NCBI RefSeq assembly: GCF_051401765.1
Contig: NC_135067.1
Location: 20,951,501 to 21,015,500 of the forward strand
DNA length: 64,000 nt
From: Calliopsis andreniformis
Taxonomy: Eukaryota > Arthropoda > Insecta > Hymenoptera > Andrenidae
Direction of reading: 5' to 3'
Of the stretch, positions 39,001-50,157 are shown piece by piece (the first letter of the stretch is position 1; the number at the start of each line of letters is the position of its first letter). Made by a program: the position numbers and the translations under genes. The notes below the pieces were generated by a model. That model searched no databases, had not been told where the DNA came from, and saw only the letters and a list, made by a program, of their open reading frames with translations.

Positions 39001-39660
39001 ATCTCTTGGCACGCTACATTGTTGGCACATCGGCTGTTCCCCCATGCCAGTTTCGATAACGATAATGTCTCATGCGAGTCGCCTCCCCGATGTAAATTAA
39101 TTAAGCGTCACTAATTCATGGCAATAAATTCATAGTAGATCGTGACAGGGTGTCGGTGGACGTGCGATCTCGATCGTCACCAGTTTCGGATCTCCATACA
39201 ATAGCGTGTCGTTCGAAGCTCGTGACGGTGGCTCTGAAATATCTCAGTGGGAGGACTTAAGCTGCATTAGAATGCTCATTGAAAACGTCCATGACTGAAT
39301 AGAACGTCGAGAACCCGCTAAGAACAGTATTGAGGTTACGATTCGATAAATAGCGGCCACTCGAACTGAAACTGTATTCTTACGGATACAGCGAGACCTC
39401 GTTAAAGGGGGCAGAAATAAAGCTCGAACTATGGACGAGCATTACCACGGAATTCGCAATTATAATAAATTACGTTCGTGGGGGTGACGGTATATTTAAT
39501 AACGTCAACGGTGAAAAATTGCAGGTTCGAGCGTCATGCACCTTTTTCGCGAACCGACTCGTCCACGCATTGTTGAATTTGATAAATTGCGACGCCTAAC
39601 CGTCCCTGGGATTAGAGAGGAATCCGCCTAACGGCTAGGCGTTTATTGTGATTCTCGGGG
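39001..39660. promoter_or_regulatory. Candidate conserved non-coding element
   Basis: AATTAATTAAGCGTCACTAA-type words near 39094 and AATTATAATAAATTACG near 39458 sit among CpG-rich stretches without open frames, a texture like the other enhancer-like blocks. Conservation cannot be judged from one sequence. Confidence 0.18.
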
Positions 39661-41700
39661 CGAAAAAGAAGATGAGGAAAAGAGACTGCGGGAAGAACGG
39701 CTTAATGAAATATACGAGTTTGTTAATCCGCGGCATTAGCGTTCTTGCCACGAACGGGTGGAATTGGGTTGAAAGCAGAGGTGCTGAGAAAACGTGAAAT
39801 TGTTAGCCTCGTTTCGCGTTACCTTATCTCACCGACTTCACTTTCGTTGATACCAGTTCCGCGTTTCCTTACTGCTTTACGTTGTTTCCATGTTTCGTTA
39901 TCAAATATTACTTTCGAATCCGGTCGATAGGAAATGGATTCTATAAACACTGTGGAACATTATACGAGACCGTGAGGAGTCAAAGCATGAAATATTGAGT
40001 AAACTGGATATCGTTGTTTGATATTTTACTGATCAAAGTAGGTCGAAAGTTTCTCGTTCAGAAAGCGAAGGATCGTTTATGTAACAATGGCAGAAAAAAA
40101 AAAATGCAAATTTTAGAGGAGCATTCTTTATTTCGAAAAACAGCCCTTGGCAGAGGCGAAGTACGTCGTGGAGACTCACGTTCTTCATTTAGGAGTCGTT
40201 CATTTTACAAATCTCGTTTGTCAAGCGCTTTATCTTTTTGTGCAAGTACACTGTAACTCCGCGGATGGCACGTGATGCGAATAAAACGAATTTCGAGGAA
40301 CGTCTGCAATGGCACGGCGAAAATTTGAAAGGCGAGTACAGTTGAAGTTCCACACCTTGTACAACCTATCTCGTGCCTCGCAATTTTCGTCCGAGCGTTT
40401 TTAATATTCCGATAAAAAGCCCGGGGCGAAAAGGAACCGTCGGAAATTCGTGTCTTTCATTTAAACGTCGTTCACTCTAGAAATTCCGTTTGACCGACGC
40501 ATTGTGGATTTTCGTTCCGTTCTTTTGGATACCAGAGAGAAAGGTTCACTGTGATTACGTTATTACATTCCTCGCTCAACCGTGCACCTCGACGAATCCG
40601 TCAAGTATTTACAGTTCGTGGTCGTCCTAATAGCTGGCCCGAATCAAAAGTGCGAAGACGGACAGTCGTCGAAGGACTTCGATTGATTCGTTTCTCGAAA
40701 GGAGGATCCATCCTCCCACATCTTGTTTCCAGCTCGTAGCTGGAAGTTCCGCTCTGGTAAACACGCCGTCAGATATTTGCCTTACCCGACGAAGTGAAAA
40801 ACAAATATTGTCGGGTGGTTGGTTCGAAATGGTCGAGGGTTGCGAGACGTTTCGAGAGGGGCTGCTCTTGACGCCGCGCCTTGAAACGAACGTGTCATTA
40901 TACTTAGCTGGGAAATAAATTAGAGGCGAGATCCGGCTGCTCGCGCGCGACAAACATTGAGGAGTTCGCTGATTACGTTCGCACCGAAATTCCTGTCACA
41001 GGACACGTATCCTGGTGAGCGAAAGACAAATGGAAACGCGAGATAGGAACTTGTCGAGGACAGAGAAAGTCCTGGAAACCGAAAGCGCCCACAGAATCTT
41101 CTTTGACGAGCTTAAATCGAATTCAGCGTTGATACTGCCACGATGTTCTTGGGCGAAAAAATGTCTATGCGTTTGTAAATATTGATAAAATTAAGCAGCG
41201 ATGAACATGGCGAAAAGTAGATTTATTTAGCTTAAATGAGATGAAAAGGTGCAGAGGTAATAAGCGGTATTACATCGCGACTGGGAGGAAGGTTTGCGGT
41301 GCGCGGTTATATTTCATGATATCTGGAATTTCAGCCGCTCGTGTCGAGAATATTAACTCACGGCGCATTTACCTCTATCGCGTCGGCGTATCGAGATGTA
41401 TAAATTCAGATCGTCGGTACGCGCTTCTCGACCGAAATAGGAACGACTCTGGTCGAAGCGTTTCGACAAGCAGCAAGATGTATGCAGGTGAAATTGTTCA
41501 AGCACGATCAAACGAGCATTATACATCTGCTGGAGATGGCGGAACAGCTTCCATATTTCCTGCACGCCGCAAGGGTATCCGCCTATTGTTTCACAGCTTT
41601 CCGCGTAAACGAATGCGCAAGCCATATGCAAATAAGTGTCGAGGTGTACCGCTCGATATGATTTAGTTTATTTTCAAAACCTTACCAGTGAAATATAATT
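39661..41700. other. Non-coding stretch with chance open frames
   Basis: The longest frame is 141 codons (41241-41666, +, TTG start); it is Arg/Ser/Tyr-rich with no domain and overlaps a 92-codon frame on the - strand. Other frames at 39745-40953 are similar. A poly-A run of about ten lies near 40094. No splice-flanked exon was recognised. Confidence 0.45.
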
Positions 41701-41960
41701 AGTCTTCTATAAGAAAAATGATAACCCACAGTTACTATAACGAAATTAGACGTTGAGTGGCTGTCAACGATCGATTAATTGAACGGTGAAACGCACAGTC
41801 ATCAGAAGCCACAGACAATCGTGGCCGAGGCTGTGTATCTGCCAAGACACCTCTGATATGCAATTAATCGATGTTTCGGCTAATCGATACCTGACTCGAT
41901 TAATAATTACAACGGTCCGTCGCCCAACTGACAGCCAAGTGTAATTTGTAAGAGTTCAGT
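41701..41960. promoter_or_regulatory. Nested inverted repeats with homeodomain-type sites
   Basis: The outer pair is TGGCTGTCA (41758-41766) and TGACAGCCA (41929-41937). The inner pair is ATCGATTAATTG (41770-41781) and CAATTAATCGAT (41861-41872), perfect over 12 bp with a 79-bp spacer. Two more ATCGAT/CGATTAAT words lie between the inner right arm and the outer right arm. ATTA cores are typical homeodomain sites. The arrangement suggests a regulatory element, though the arms are too short and too far apart for a stable RNA hairpin. Confidence 0.35.
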
Positions 41961-44480
41961 TCGGTGCTAATTGAACGGAATCGTAACCGGGTTAATTGTC
42001 TTCCCCCGATTCCTACGTTCGAAACTCGTTTCATATGAAAACTGGGAACAGCCGAACAAATCCTGGAAAAATATTTGCTTTTCGTTGGTAGGATAAAAGC
42101 ATCAAATTTAGAGTTCAGCAAGGAAATAATTAGAAAGCAACAAATTTTTAAAGTAATTACTCGAACTCAAACATTTTCAAGCACCGTTTCCGCTGCGGGA
42201 AAATCACTTTAACGAACTTATTTGTAATTTTCCCAAAAATGAAACTAATTTGTAAAAAAAGCGGAATGTGGTTGGCGGACAGAAAGAGGGAGATGTTAAC
42301 GCTCACAGTGTACACTTCGTTATCGACTACCGAACCGACGAAACTTTTCTCCATTTCCTTTTCCATGTGCCACTTGATCGCTCCTATAGAACAACTAAAG
42401 TACAAACAACTCGGACTTCGTGCTTTGTGGATTATAGTGGCAAAGAGGAAGTCATAGTGAAAGCGCGAAAAAGCTGAGAAAACGTTACACTTTGAAAACT
42501 CACACGGAGTCAAGTTAATTACCTCTCACGCTTCAGAGACGTTGCTTTACCACTTCCTAGTTGCAATTAGCGTTCGCTAAGGTGACTTTCCACGTGACAT
42601 GACTGTGTACAGACGACAAGAGGGAGTATCGAATTCTACGTTTACCTTTGCCGCGTAAATAGAAGATGTTACTCCTAGCGTAGAACGGATTTTCTTTTTA
42701 TTCTGCTGGAAGGTACGCGAATGCCTGGGGACTCGGTCTCAATCGGAGAGGCGCAAAGGGAGAAGAAGACACGGCTTGTCGTAATAGCGGGAAAAGTGTG
42801 TCGGAACGGTTTTTATTCAGTGGAAGTGGTACAGGAAAGGCAGCCCCTTTGTGCAGCTGACGTTCTCATAACCACAGATTCCCTCCTTTATCGGGACTTT
42901 CTTTTTTAACGGCGCATTACTTCTATCAAACGGAAGTGGCCATAATTGCGTGGCACAATTAAGGTCAGCTCGCGCAGAGTCCCCCTCGCTCCGGTTGCCA
43001 GTAGCATCCTCTTTACTTTCCTTTCCTTCCGCTCGGCTTGCTGCATTCTACCGTCCTTGGTTAGCGTGTCCAATCAGCACCTGGATTAAGTTAACTGCAT
43101 CGGCGCCTTTTCAATGGGCTCGTTCACCGCGACTGCCTTCGATGTCCTTTGCCCCCTACCCACGATTGAGGAAAAAGGGAGGAGAGTTAAAGAAAGGAAT
43201 CTTCTTCCTATAAAGAGAGACACACACACACACACACACACTTGACCAGCCCGTTGAATAGTCCCTCGGTTCCAATAGACGTGGCGACCTGTAATTGGAC
43301 GATTGGATCCGGAACGGGCGCGCTCGACTGACCCATAGAATAATCTGCCAAGAGGTTAATGGAACGGAGTCGACGAAAATGTATCGAGCCTGAGATTGCC
43401 TGCTCGACGAAAGCTCGTTAATAAACAAAATCTCTCGAGAATTGAGAGACTCATTTCCACGCCACTGTCCTATCAATCATTCCCCCGCTGTTGTATGAAA
43501 GGAGCCAGAGGAGGATCTTTAATCGCGTCTCGAATATGCACAGATCGCGCTAAGTAGATAGGAGAGCGAATAGGCGGACAAGACGATAAGTGGAGGAGGA
43601 GCACCGCGAAGGAGACGATCAGCAACCAACGCTTGGCGAGTTCCTCAGAAGACCTGTCTGCCTCAGCGATGCCTTTCATAACTGCCGGCCAAGCGAACGT
43701 CGACTCGAATGCATCGAGATAACGAGTAAATAATAGGGGCAAAACGAAGCCTCCGCTCTCTGGCCTGTCAGATTATGAGCGAGCTAAGATCCTAGCTGCT
43801 GCGTTCTATCTCGTAATGACCGCGTAGTTGACGTCACGGTTAGAACATTGAAACAGAAGAATCGGTGCAGCCATGCTTACGCGTCACTTCCACCAATATA
43901 GATACGCTAACGAGACATCGATGACATTTTCCTGGAATGAAGAAGCGAATGACGTCGCATCCACGAGGTGTATTTCGAGTAGTAGACTCTGTACACGAAT
44001 TTCATTATCCTGGCATCCAGGATTTCTATCCAAGCAAAGTGTGCAAATCCTTACACAACACTTGACAGTGGGAAACGTGATTTAGTTATAAAATTGTGAG
44101 ACTTGAGAACAGCTAAGTTTAATTTATTTCATAAAACTTTGCACTGCACGCAACGCGTTAATATTTCTAGAATACGAGGAAACGGAGAAGCAGCACAAAG
44201 GTGCTGGTTAATGGGAAAATAATGAACCTTAGCAGGTGTTAATCGTGGGGCAATTAGGAAAGCGTTAGGTTGTCACGCCTGATTGTTTCGCGCGTGAATT
44301 CATTAGCTACTCAAATCGATTGCTCGAGTGCCGAAAGAAAGCCGAGGCATTCAAACCGCGCCATTGAAACCGCGCTAATTTCCAGGAGGCGAGCCAGCTT
44401 TCATGGAGCTCCGCCTTTAAATTTATCTATACTTTATCTCTTAATGATCGTTAAAAGAGCTTCTCTAATCGCAGAATGGT
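41961..44480. other. Non-coding stretch with CA microsatellite
   Basis: The ATG-started 62-codon frame at 42721-42909 has a fairly even composition but no family. The frame at 42157-42513 (-) overlaps + frames. CpG-rich parts at 43250-43700 hold chance frames on both strands. No exon with good flanking sites was recognised. Confidence 0.45.
43220..43241. repeat. (AC)n dinucleotide microsatellite
   Basis: An uninterrupted run of about eleven AC units immediately after a short GAGAGA stretch. Confidence 0.95.
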
Positions 44481-45387
44481 TTGCTGTTTTGTTGCAGATG
44501 GAGTCTGAGCGAAGTAGCAAAAGACGGTCGACTTGGCAGGAGGGAAACGTGGCGGACAAAAGACCTAGCTAGACTACTGAGAGAATTCTCGAACAAAACT
44601 AGTGGCAAAGGGGGTCGAGCTGCAATCGAGTGTGCTCGACACTCGACAAATCGTGACACGCGTTTTCGCGAACTCAAACACGCGGATCAAAGACTAGACT
44701 GTTTCTTCTCCGATTAGCCAACGTAGAAAGGTCGACGGCCGCTTGCTCGCTTTGAAAATATCGAACGTCGTGGTCCGTGCAAGAGAACGTGAAATATTGA
44801 ACGAATGAATCAGTACTGACGCAGAGATGAAAAATTCCGTCGGGAAGAAGAATAGCGGGAGGCGAGCAACGAAATTCCTCTCGTAACGCGTGGATAAGAA
44901 CGCGAGAATAAAGAGGCGCTAATTTAAAAGTTTCCTTTGGTCGCGAGAATCCAATAATAACACGGACGATTTAACCGCGAAACGTTGAAACGAATGAAAA
45001 CAGATGCCTGGTCACGGATCATTAACCCGCGCTATTTCTACCGCGGTCGTACTACCAAATTACCTCGCCACGGGGTTGTTTCTTGCTCGCCTAATTGCTT
45101 ATGAACGACTCGTCTGATTCGCCGAGACGATTCCGTTCGATTTACGCAGACCAATTTCAGGGGGGAGGGGAGTTCAGCTAGTGGTGGGACGTGAATCGCC
45201 AGGTGCAAGAACGAAGGTGGGTACAAAGTTTCGTTCAATCGTGATAGATCGCTGGTGGTGAGGGGTAGTCGCAAACTCTTCCGAGATAGGGACACGTAGG
45301 TCTCGAGGCGCGGTGGGACGGTGCGCGAAGTGAAAGAGACGCCAGTGAAGATGATATTAAGGCAGAGGACTGATTGAAACGAGGGAA
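44481..45387 (+). promoter_or_regulatory. Probable promoter/5' UTR of the signal-peptide exon
   Basis: The segment upstream of the coding start at 45388 has an in-frame TAA at 45358-45360, so the reading frame does not extend into it. A short upstream frame, ATG at 45351 to TGA at 45375-45377 (8 codons), ends 10 nt before the main ATG. TTTTGTTGCAG at about 44498 is a good acceptor-like site, so an upstream 5' exon is possible. No TATA/initiator pair at correct spacing was found; candidate initiators are weak. The transcription start is therefore unknown. Confidence 0.35.
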
Positions 45388-45520
45388 ATGGCGATTGTCG
45401 GGGTTGTTAGTGAAATGAGTGCGACGCGTTTGAATGTGTGGTTCTGCGCTGTTCTCTTCGCGGCTATCACGCTCGTCCACTCTCAGGTCACATGGACGCC
45501 GATCTACATGGGAACCTACA
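45388..45520 (+). CDS. First coding exon of a secreted or membrane protein
   Basis: The exon encodes 44 residues plus the first base of the next codon, ending in TACA|GTGAGT, a phase-1 donor with GT at 45521-45522. Two in-frame ATGs (residues 1 and 10) are possible starts. From Met10 the peptide is a textbook signal sequence: a short basic n-region, a hydrophobic core (about residues 17-30, WFCAVLFAAITLV), and a V-H-S|Q cleavage site with small residues at -3 and -1. About ten mature residues follow (QVTWTPIYMG...). An in-frame stop at 45358 limits the 5' end. Reading through the donor gives only 22 more residues before a stop. Secretory entry is well supported; the protein family is not recognised, because the mature part is too short. 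Later exons must be downstream, possibly beyond the window. Confidence 0.6.
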
Positions 45521-47988
45521 GTGAGTACTCATTTATTTCCTCTCGAACTTACTCATTTTATACGCTAACAATTTTCGAATTTGATTAACTATGAGTAAAT
45601 AGGTTTCTAGAAACTTGGGCTTTTTAATTAAAAATTAATATCATTTCTCTATACTATGAATGTCACAAACAGAGTACAAAAAGTGAATTTCATTGTGCCA
45701 GAAAATAATCCAGGATGTACAGTTTAATGTGTCCGAATATGCATGGAACGTTTTTCTCGATTGAAAAATCATATAAATGTTTTTCGCAGAATTTTATATT
45801 GCATTACGCAGTAGTCGAATAGCGCGAATTAAATGCATGTTAACCTGAATTATGTTATGCCGTACGTGATGCACGTATTATCTTTGACTAATTACGCTTC
45901 CCCATTTAAATCCTTGGAAAAAAATGGGAGACAGTAAAATGCAGCTTCTAAACGAGATTGCTATATACGTCGTTCGTTCATCGCTCGCACCGACGATACA
46001 TATTCCAAAGCGGTGGGTGGGGAAGAACATTTCTCACGTGCGGGCTATTTCTCCTCGTCCCGATTGATCTGGAAACAACAGTGCCCCCGCATGGAGCCTG
46101 CTTGACTCACAAATAACCGTATCGGCACGTTCGGTTTACATATTTTTCTAGCTGGTCGAGGAGAAATATTTTTCATTTCTCGTCGTTTAAACGAAGGCAT
46201 GAGGCACGTATTCAGATGTAAATTAGACACGCGAGGCGATGATAATTTCGAGGAAGTCACATTTCGGTACAGCACCATTCAACCAGGCTGCCGGTTAATT
46301 CGTCACGACGATACAGACTTTATCGCGAGATAGAACTGAACGCAATATCGGATCCAACCAGTCTGTGCCTAATAAAAAATGAGACATCGAACGATGACGT
46401 ATCGCCTCGACGCTCGAGTTGGATGTTTACCGCGTTTTTCTGATTTCGCATCATTTCGAACTTTGCCAATCCCGTGTACAGCCGTGACAGTTACGGGCGT
46501 CGGCGAACCGTCGGATTGATCGCGTCAATTAACGAGCCACGACATGCACGAAACTTCGCAAACGAGTACAATTAATGGTGCATCGAGTTTGTGCAACGAC
46601 GGCCAAGTCGCGTTGAGGGGGTTGAACAGTGGATTGGGGTGGGAGGGTAGCACGGGGTGATTTGCAACGGCGCCGATGGATCTCGGATTTCTCGATTGCA
46701 GGCCGACTTGCGACGCGACTCACTAATAACTCGCTGAAGTTTCGCGAACGAACGAACGAGCGAACGAACGAATCGTGGCGACACGTGTCGTTGACAAATA
46801 CGAAAGCTGCGCCCCTCAGCCGTATTTTAATCAGCGCGCGAACGATTCGGGTCAAGTGTGACGATCGGCTCGCATTGGATTCGTTTACGTCCTCACGTCT
46901 CGGACGAACGATCGCGTCATCTTTCGAGACGATCCACCTCTCCTGTTCGCTAATGAAATTCCTGTCCACGTTTTCCATGCACGACGTCAAGGGGAATTCG
47001 ATCTCACGGAGACTGTGCTGACAGTAAATTCAAACACATACGTCTTTGTGATTGCTCGAAGCTTTTGTTGCGCTTGAGATAGTTTTATCGTGACCAATAT
47101 CGTGGGTTCGTTGAACGAATCGCGGTGCTTCGATCGACACGGACTCCTCCCAATGTGCCAGTTAATTGTGTCATTTAAACACATTTCACGCCACGTTGAA
47201 TAAACCGCGGAAGTTGTTAATTCCACGGCTGATTTGCTGATTCGACATTTACGGTTGCGTTTTACTATCGATCGATAGAGGAAGAATGAGACATTTTTAC
47301 CCCAGCTCCGTTTCGTAAGCTTGCGTTTGTAAGCTCGACCCCAGAGCGATCGAACGCGAAAGGATTACTCGTTGACGGTGAAGAATGCATTTGAACGAAG
47401 AAAAACGGGTCCTCGGGACCCCTATATCAACGCATTTATTAGCGACGAAAGACGGCGGACGCAATTCTTTTCCATTAAAGCTTATAAAAGCGAAGCTGGT
47501 TTCCGGTCAATAATAATATATCAAGGGGAAGTCGAGTTATCACACTCTGGGGACGGCAGCTTTCACGCTTTAAACGCGCGGGATTCCGACGATCATTCGA
47601 TTCACGTAGTGTGGATCGAAAAGTAATCACGACTCCGAAAAGGTACAGGGCTTTGCAAGTTGAAAATCAATTCGAAACGTGCGCGAAGTAACTCAATTTC
47701 AGGAGGATACGTTTTAGATTACTAAAGGGAGCTGTATAGTCTAAAGGCCTGTCGTTCGTGTTTGAAACTTCTTCGAATTTAACGACGAATGGTGTCTTAA
47801 TCACCCGATATTACGGACCTTGGAAAGTGCTAACATTTAGGTTACTACTTTTTAATCTCTCCGTATAAAAAAAGTTAATCAGAAGTTCTTTTGTACTTGT
47901 TTGTACTTCTTTAGTCGTCCTTATATTGGAAACTGGTTTTCTGCTCTTCTGAGACACCAACTGTGCCTCGGAATTACGGCGCAAGTAG
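45521..47988 (+). other. Presumed start of a long intron
   Basis: It begins with GTGAGT and has no convincing acceptor-exon-donor unit. 46529-47021 is CpG-rich and open on both strands (153 codons on -, 130 on +), with Arg/Ser-rich translations lacking domains. A GAAC microsatellite at 46744-46774 lies inside those frames, and a 14-bp perfect palindrome, CTATCGATCGATAG, lies at 47265-47278. Confidence 0.4.
46744..46774. repeat. (CGAA)n microsatellite
   Basis: About seven CGAA units with one GAGC-type interruption. It accounts for the repeated Asn-Glu-Arg-Thr translation in the overlapping + frame. Confidence 0.85.
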
Positions 47989-48022
47989 TATAAAAACGTA
48001 CGTGGTCAGACACATCAGTCAA
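47989..48022 (+). promoter_or_regulatory. TATA box plus initiator, strong core promoter match
   Basis: TATAAAAA at 47989-47996 is followed by the arthropod initiator ACATCAGTC, with the start A at 48017. The first T of the TATA box lies 28 bp upstream of that A, within the normal insect range. This is the best core-promoter match I found. Downstream, ATGs at about 48127 and 48140 are followed at once by stops, so a first exon would be untranslated; ATA|GTATGT near 48139 is a possible donor. It lies inside the presumed intron of the signal-peptide gene and could start a nested gene or an alternative transcript. Confidence 0.45.
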
Positions 48023-48371
48023 CGAGCTCCCTATTGAAGTACAGTTCTATTAAAGTTGAGAACGTTTTCTTCTTCCATTTATTGGTTAAGCTGTATATAA
48101 AATCCATTTCTAGAAATTTGATTTAACAGTGAATGTAATAGTATGTAAATCTATCTTTCTAAAATACTTATCTTTTCTCTTAACTGCACTGAAACGTTTC
48201 TCCATCCAAAATTAGCAACACTTCCCAGAAACACGATGTATCGAGAGTAGTTACAATAACCATTTCGACGTAGACATTATTCTATCCTGCTTCCTTGAAG
48301 GGCACTCACAGGTCGCGCGGAAATCATGCGGAATAATTGAAACCACAAACATCGCGTTAGTAGTGCGGATC
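48023..48371. other. AT-rich spacer downstream of the TATA promoter
   Basis: It contains a second TATATAAAA word at about 48093 without a good initiator at the right distance, and no open frame of note. Confidence 0.4.
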
Positions 48372-48505
48372 AGTCGTACAGAAGCTAGGGGTAGTTAGGA
48401 TAGGCGACGAAGTAGTGGTGTGTAGGAAGGGGCATGCTGCTGAAGACTCTCCTTTGCAGTTGGTTGTCGTCAGTAGCAGACTGTACTCTAATTAACGGTG
48501 GGTAA
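48372..48505 (+). other. Initiator plus tiny secretory-like frame
   Basis: GATCAGTCG gives a clear initiator (A at 48372), though no TATA box lies about 30 bp upstream. An ATG at 48434, with G at -3, starts a 23-residue frame beginning MLLKTLLCSWLSSVA, which resembles a short signal peptide with an A-containing cleavage region. It stops at 48503-48505. Donor-like ACG|GTGGGT (exon end 48497) or TGG|GTAACA (exon end 48501) lies just before the stop, so it could be a first coding exon. However, CTCTCCTTTGCAG inside it also looks like a splice acceptor. The alternatives cannot be separated from sequence alone. Confidence 0.18.
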
Positions 48506-49714
48506 CAAGAGCACGTAGGTAGCGGGAAAGATGGCGAAGGGTTGCGAGGAAGAAACAGGTTACCAAGTGGAAGACGTTTTTGGTATCGACTTTAGCTCAG
48601 GGGGTTTACCTTAAATGTTTTTAATTAGTTACAACACACGGAATCCCCCTACGCTTTCATTAAGCTGCAGCAGAATTTCTTCTATATGAAAGGTAGTTTG
48701 ATCGTCTCCTAAATTTCCTCTCCCGCGTTTAGGTTACATGATTGCAGCGTTATCGATCGTTCCACTACCTCGTGAACTAAGTTCTCCAGAAGGAATAGAA
48801 ACCAAAAATAAAATTGAGCCATCAGTCTCGTCGGTGACAGGCGCGCGTGAATGATTCCTCTGATTCCGTCGATTTTGAATCGGGCCAGTTAGCCCGCGGC
48901 AGGGAATTCCAGGAAAGTTGAACGACTTGCCGCCCACAATTGCGTTCACCGGCATGGCAGAAAGTTTCCTCTAGCAAATGAAGCGGTGCCGTAAAAAAAG
49001 TGGCAGGAGGGCGGCTCGTAAAGCCGCAACAAGAGTCAGGCCAGCTGAGCGAGGGCCGAATGTTGCGGCCATTTCGGGTTGCTCGTAAGTTCTTGCGAAG
49101 CTGAACGGCCCTCTTTCGTCACGCCTCTTCGTATCCTCTTTGCTCTAAGTGGTCCTTCTTCTTCTAGTCCTCTGCCCCCCGCGTTTTTCTCTCGAGACGG
49201 CGACGCTTTCGATCCCCAAGGTGGAAAAAAATCTTCCTCGCGGACCAGTTTTTTATCTTTTTATTGCGCTGCTCTATTAACAAGTTCCCTGAGATGAAAA
49301 ATTGCGAAGTTTATTAATTACACGCTTGTGGTTGTAGGTATCTGGATCAAAGTCGTTTCATTAGAGAAAAAATGTTACACATGAATACCCTTTTTGATGG
49401 GAATCCAGTATTGCACTTTTTAAACAAATGAGACATTTTGAAAAATATTTTTACTCGCTCAGTGCAGGCTTCTTTTGACAATTAATTAGATGCGAATACT
49501 GTGAAACGCGCTCGACGTTTAATTGTAATTTTCAGTGCTTCCTCGGTCGAATTTATGTAGCAATTATTTTTTCACCTGTTCTGGAAAACGAGTAGCCTGT
49601 GACAGAGGGCTGAGATTCCAGAGTAAATTGCAGAAAATACTGGCCACCACCGCGAAAGGGGCGTTTCGTTCCTATGGCTCTCTGTGTACCGAATTGCGCT
49701 CTGTATGCGAGCAG
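48506..49714. other. Non-coding stretch, partly CpG-rich
   Basis: 48730-49300 has CpG-rich parts with 72-73-codon frames on opposite strands and no domain. 49300-49500 is AT-rich. No exon-like unit was recognised. Confidence 0.45.
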
Positions 49715-49745
49715 TATATAAATCGTACATGAACAGTGGACTGCA
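49715..49745 (+). promoter_or_regulatory. Possible TATA promoter
   Basis: TATATAAAT at 49715-49723, with the TATAAA core starting 28 bp before the CA of GACTGCAGC (A at 49745). The initiator match is weak. It lies 50 bp upstream of the ATG of a 120-codon frame; a short upstream frame (49748-49783) intervenes. Confidence 0.22.
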
Positions 49746-49794
49746 GCATGCGATTCATTATTTATTCTCGAAATAATTTGTAATCACGACGAGG

Positions 49795-50157
49795 ATGCAT
49801 CACGATTGCAGCTTTCGGTGCGAAAACGCTAGGCGCGAAGCTACGTGCAGAAAGTTTGCAAAGCCTGAAACGCTTGCCTTGGACGTGCAAACACGCTGGC
49901 TCCTGTTTGCTTTTTCCAAGAAAGAGCACGTACCCTACGTGGAAGCGCAAAACCCTGTCCCCTTGTATAACGGTGCATGTCTGCACATAGGAGAATCCAA
50001 TATTGACGATAACGTTGCCTCCATAACCTATTGGGCCCCCAAAAATTTTCACGTTCGCGATGAAACGTGTTCAAAGACTCAAGAAGAAGCCATAGATAGC
50101 TTATTCGATTTCATCTTAGGTGTATTATTTTGTCTCACAGCCAAAGATATTCACTAA
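49795..50157 (+). other. Unassigned 120-codon open frame
   Basis: Starts with ATG 50 bp after a possible TATA promoter and ends with TAA at 50155-50157. The product is more balanced than most chance frames here: acidic and aromatic residues are well represented, there are several cysteines in the first 20 residues and two near the C-terminus, and a hydrophobic stretch near the end (about residues 107-115). I recognise no family or motif. The - strand is also open across the same bases in two frames, which weakens the case. It might be a short orphan gene, a pseudogene or chance. Confidence 0.2.

Noticed and set aside
40800..40830. GGTTCGAAATGG, similar to a tRNA box B
   Set aside because: No matching box A, acceptor stem or cloverleaf was found around it. 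Other GGTTCGA words in the window (19270, 37631, 39525) fail in the same way.
41241..41666. 141-codon frame on +
   Set aside because: TTG start, Arg/Ser/Tyr-rich with no domain; the opposite strand is also open.
44498..44572. Acceptor-like TTTTGTTGCAG directly followed by an ATG-led frame
   Set aside because: The frame stops after about 24 codons and has no donor before the stop. It may be part of the 5' region of the 45388 exon but not a coding exon on its own.
46529..47021. Open frames of 153 codons (-) and 130 codons (+)
   Set aside because: Both strands are open in the same CpG-rich patch, the + frame includes the GAAC microsatellite, and both translations are Arg/Ser-rich without a family.
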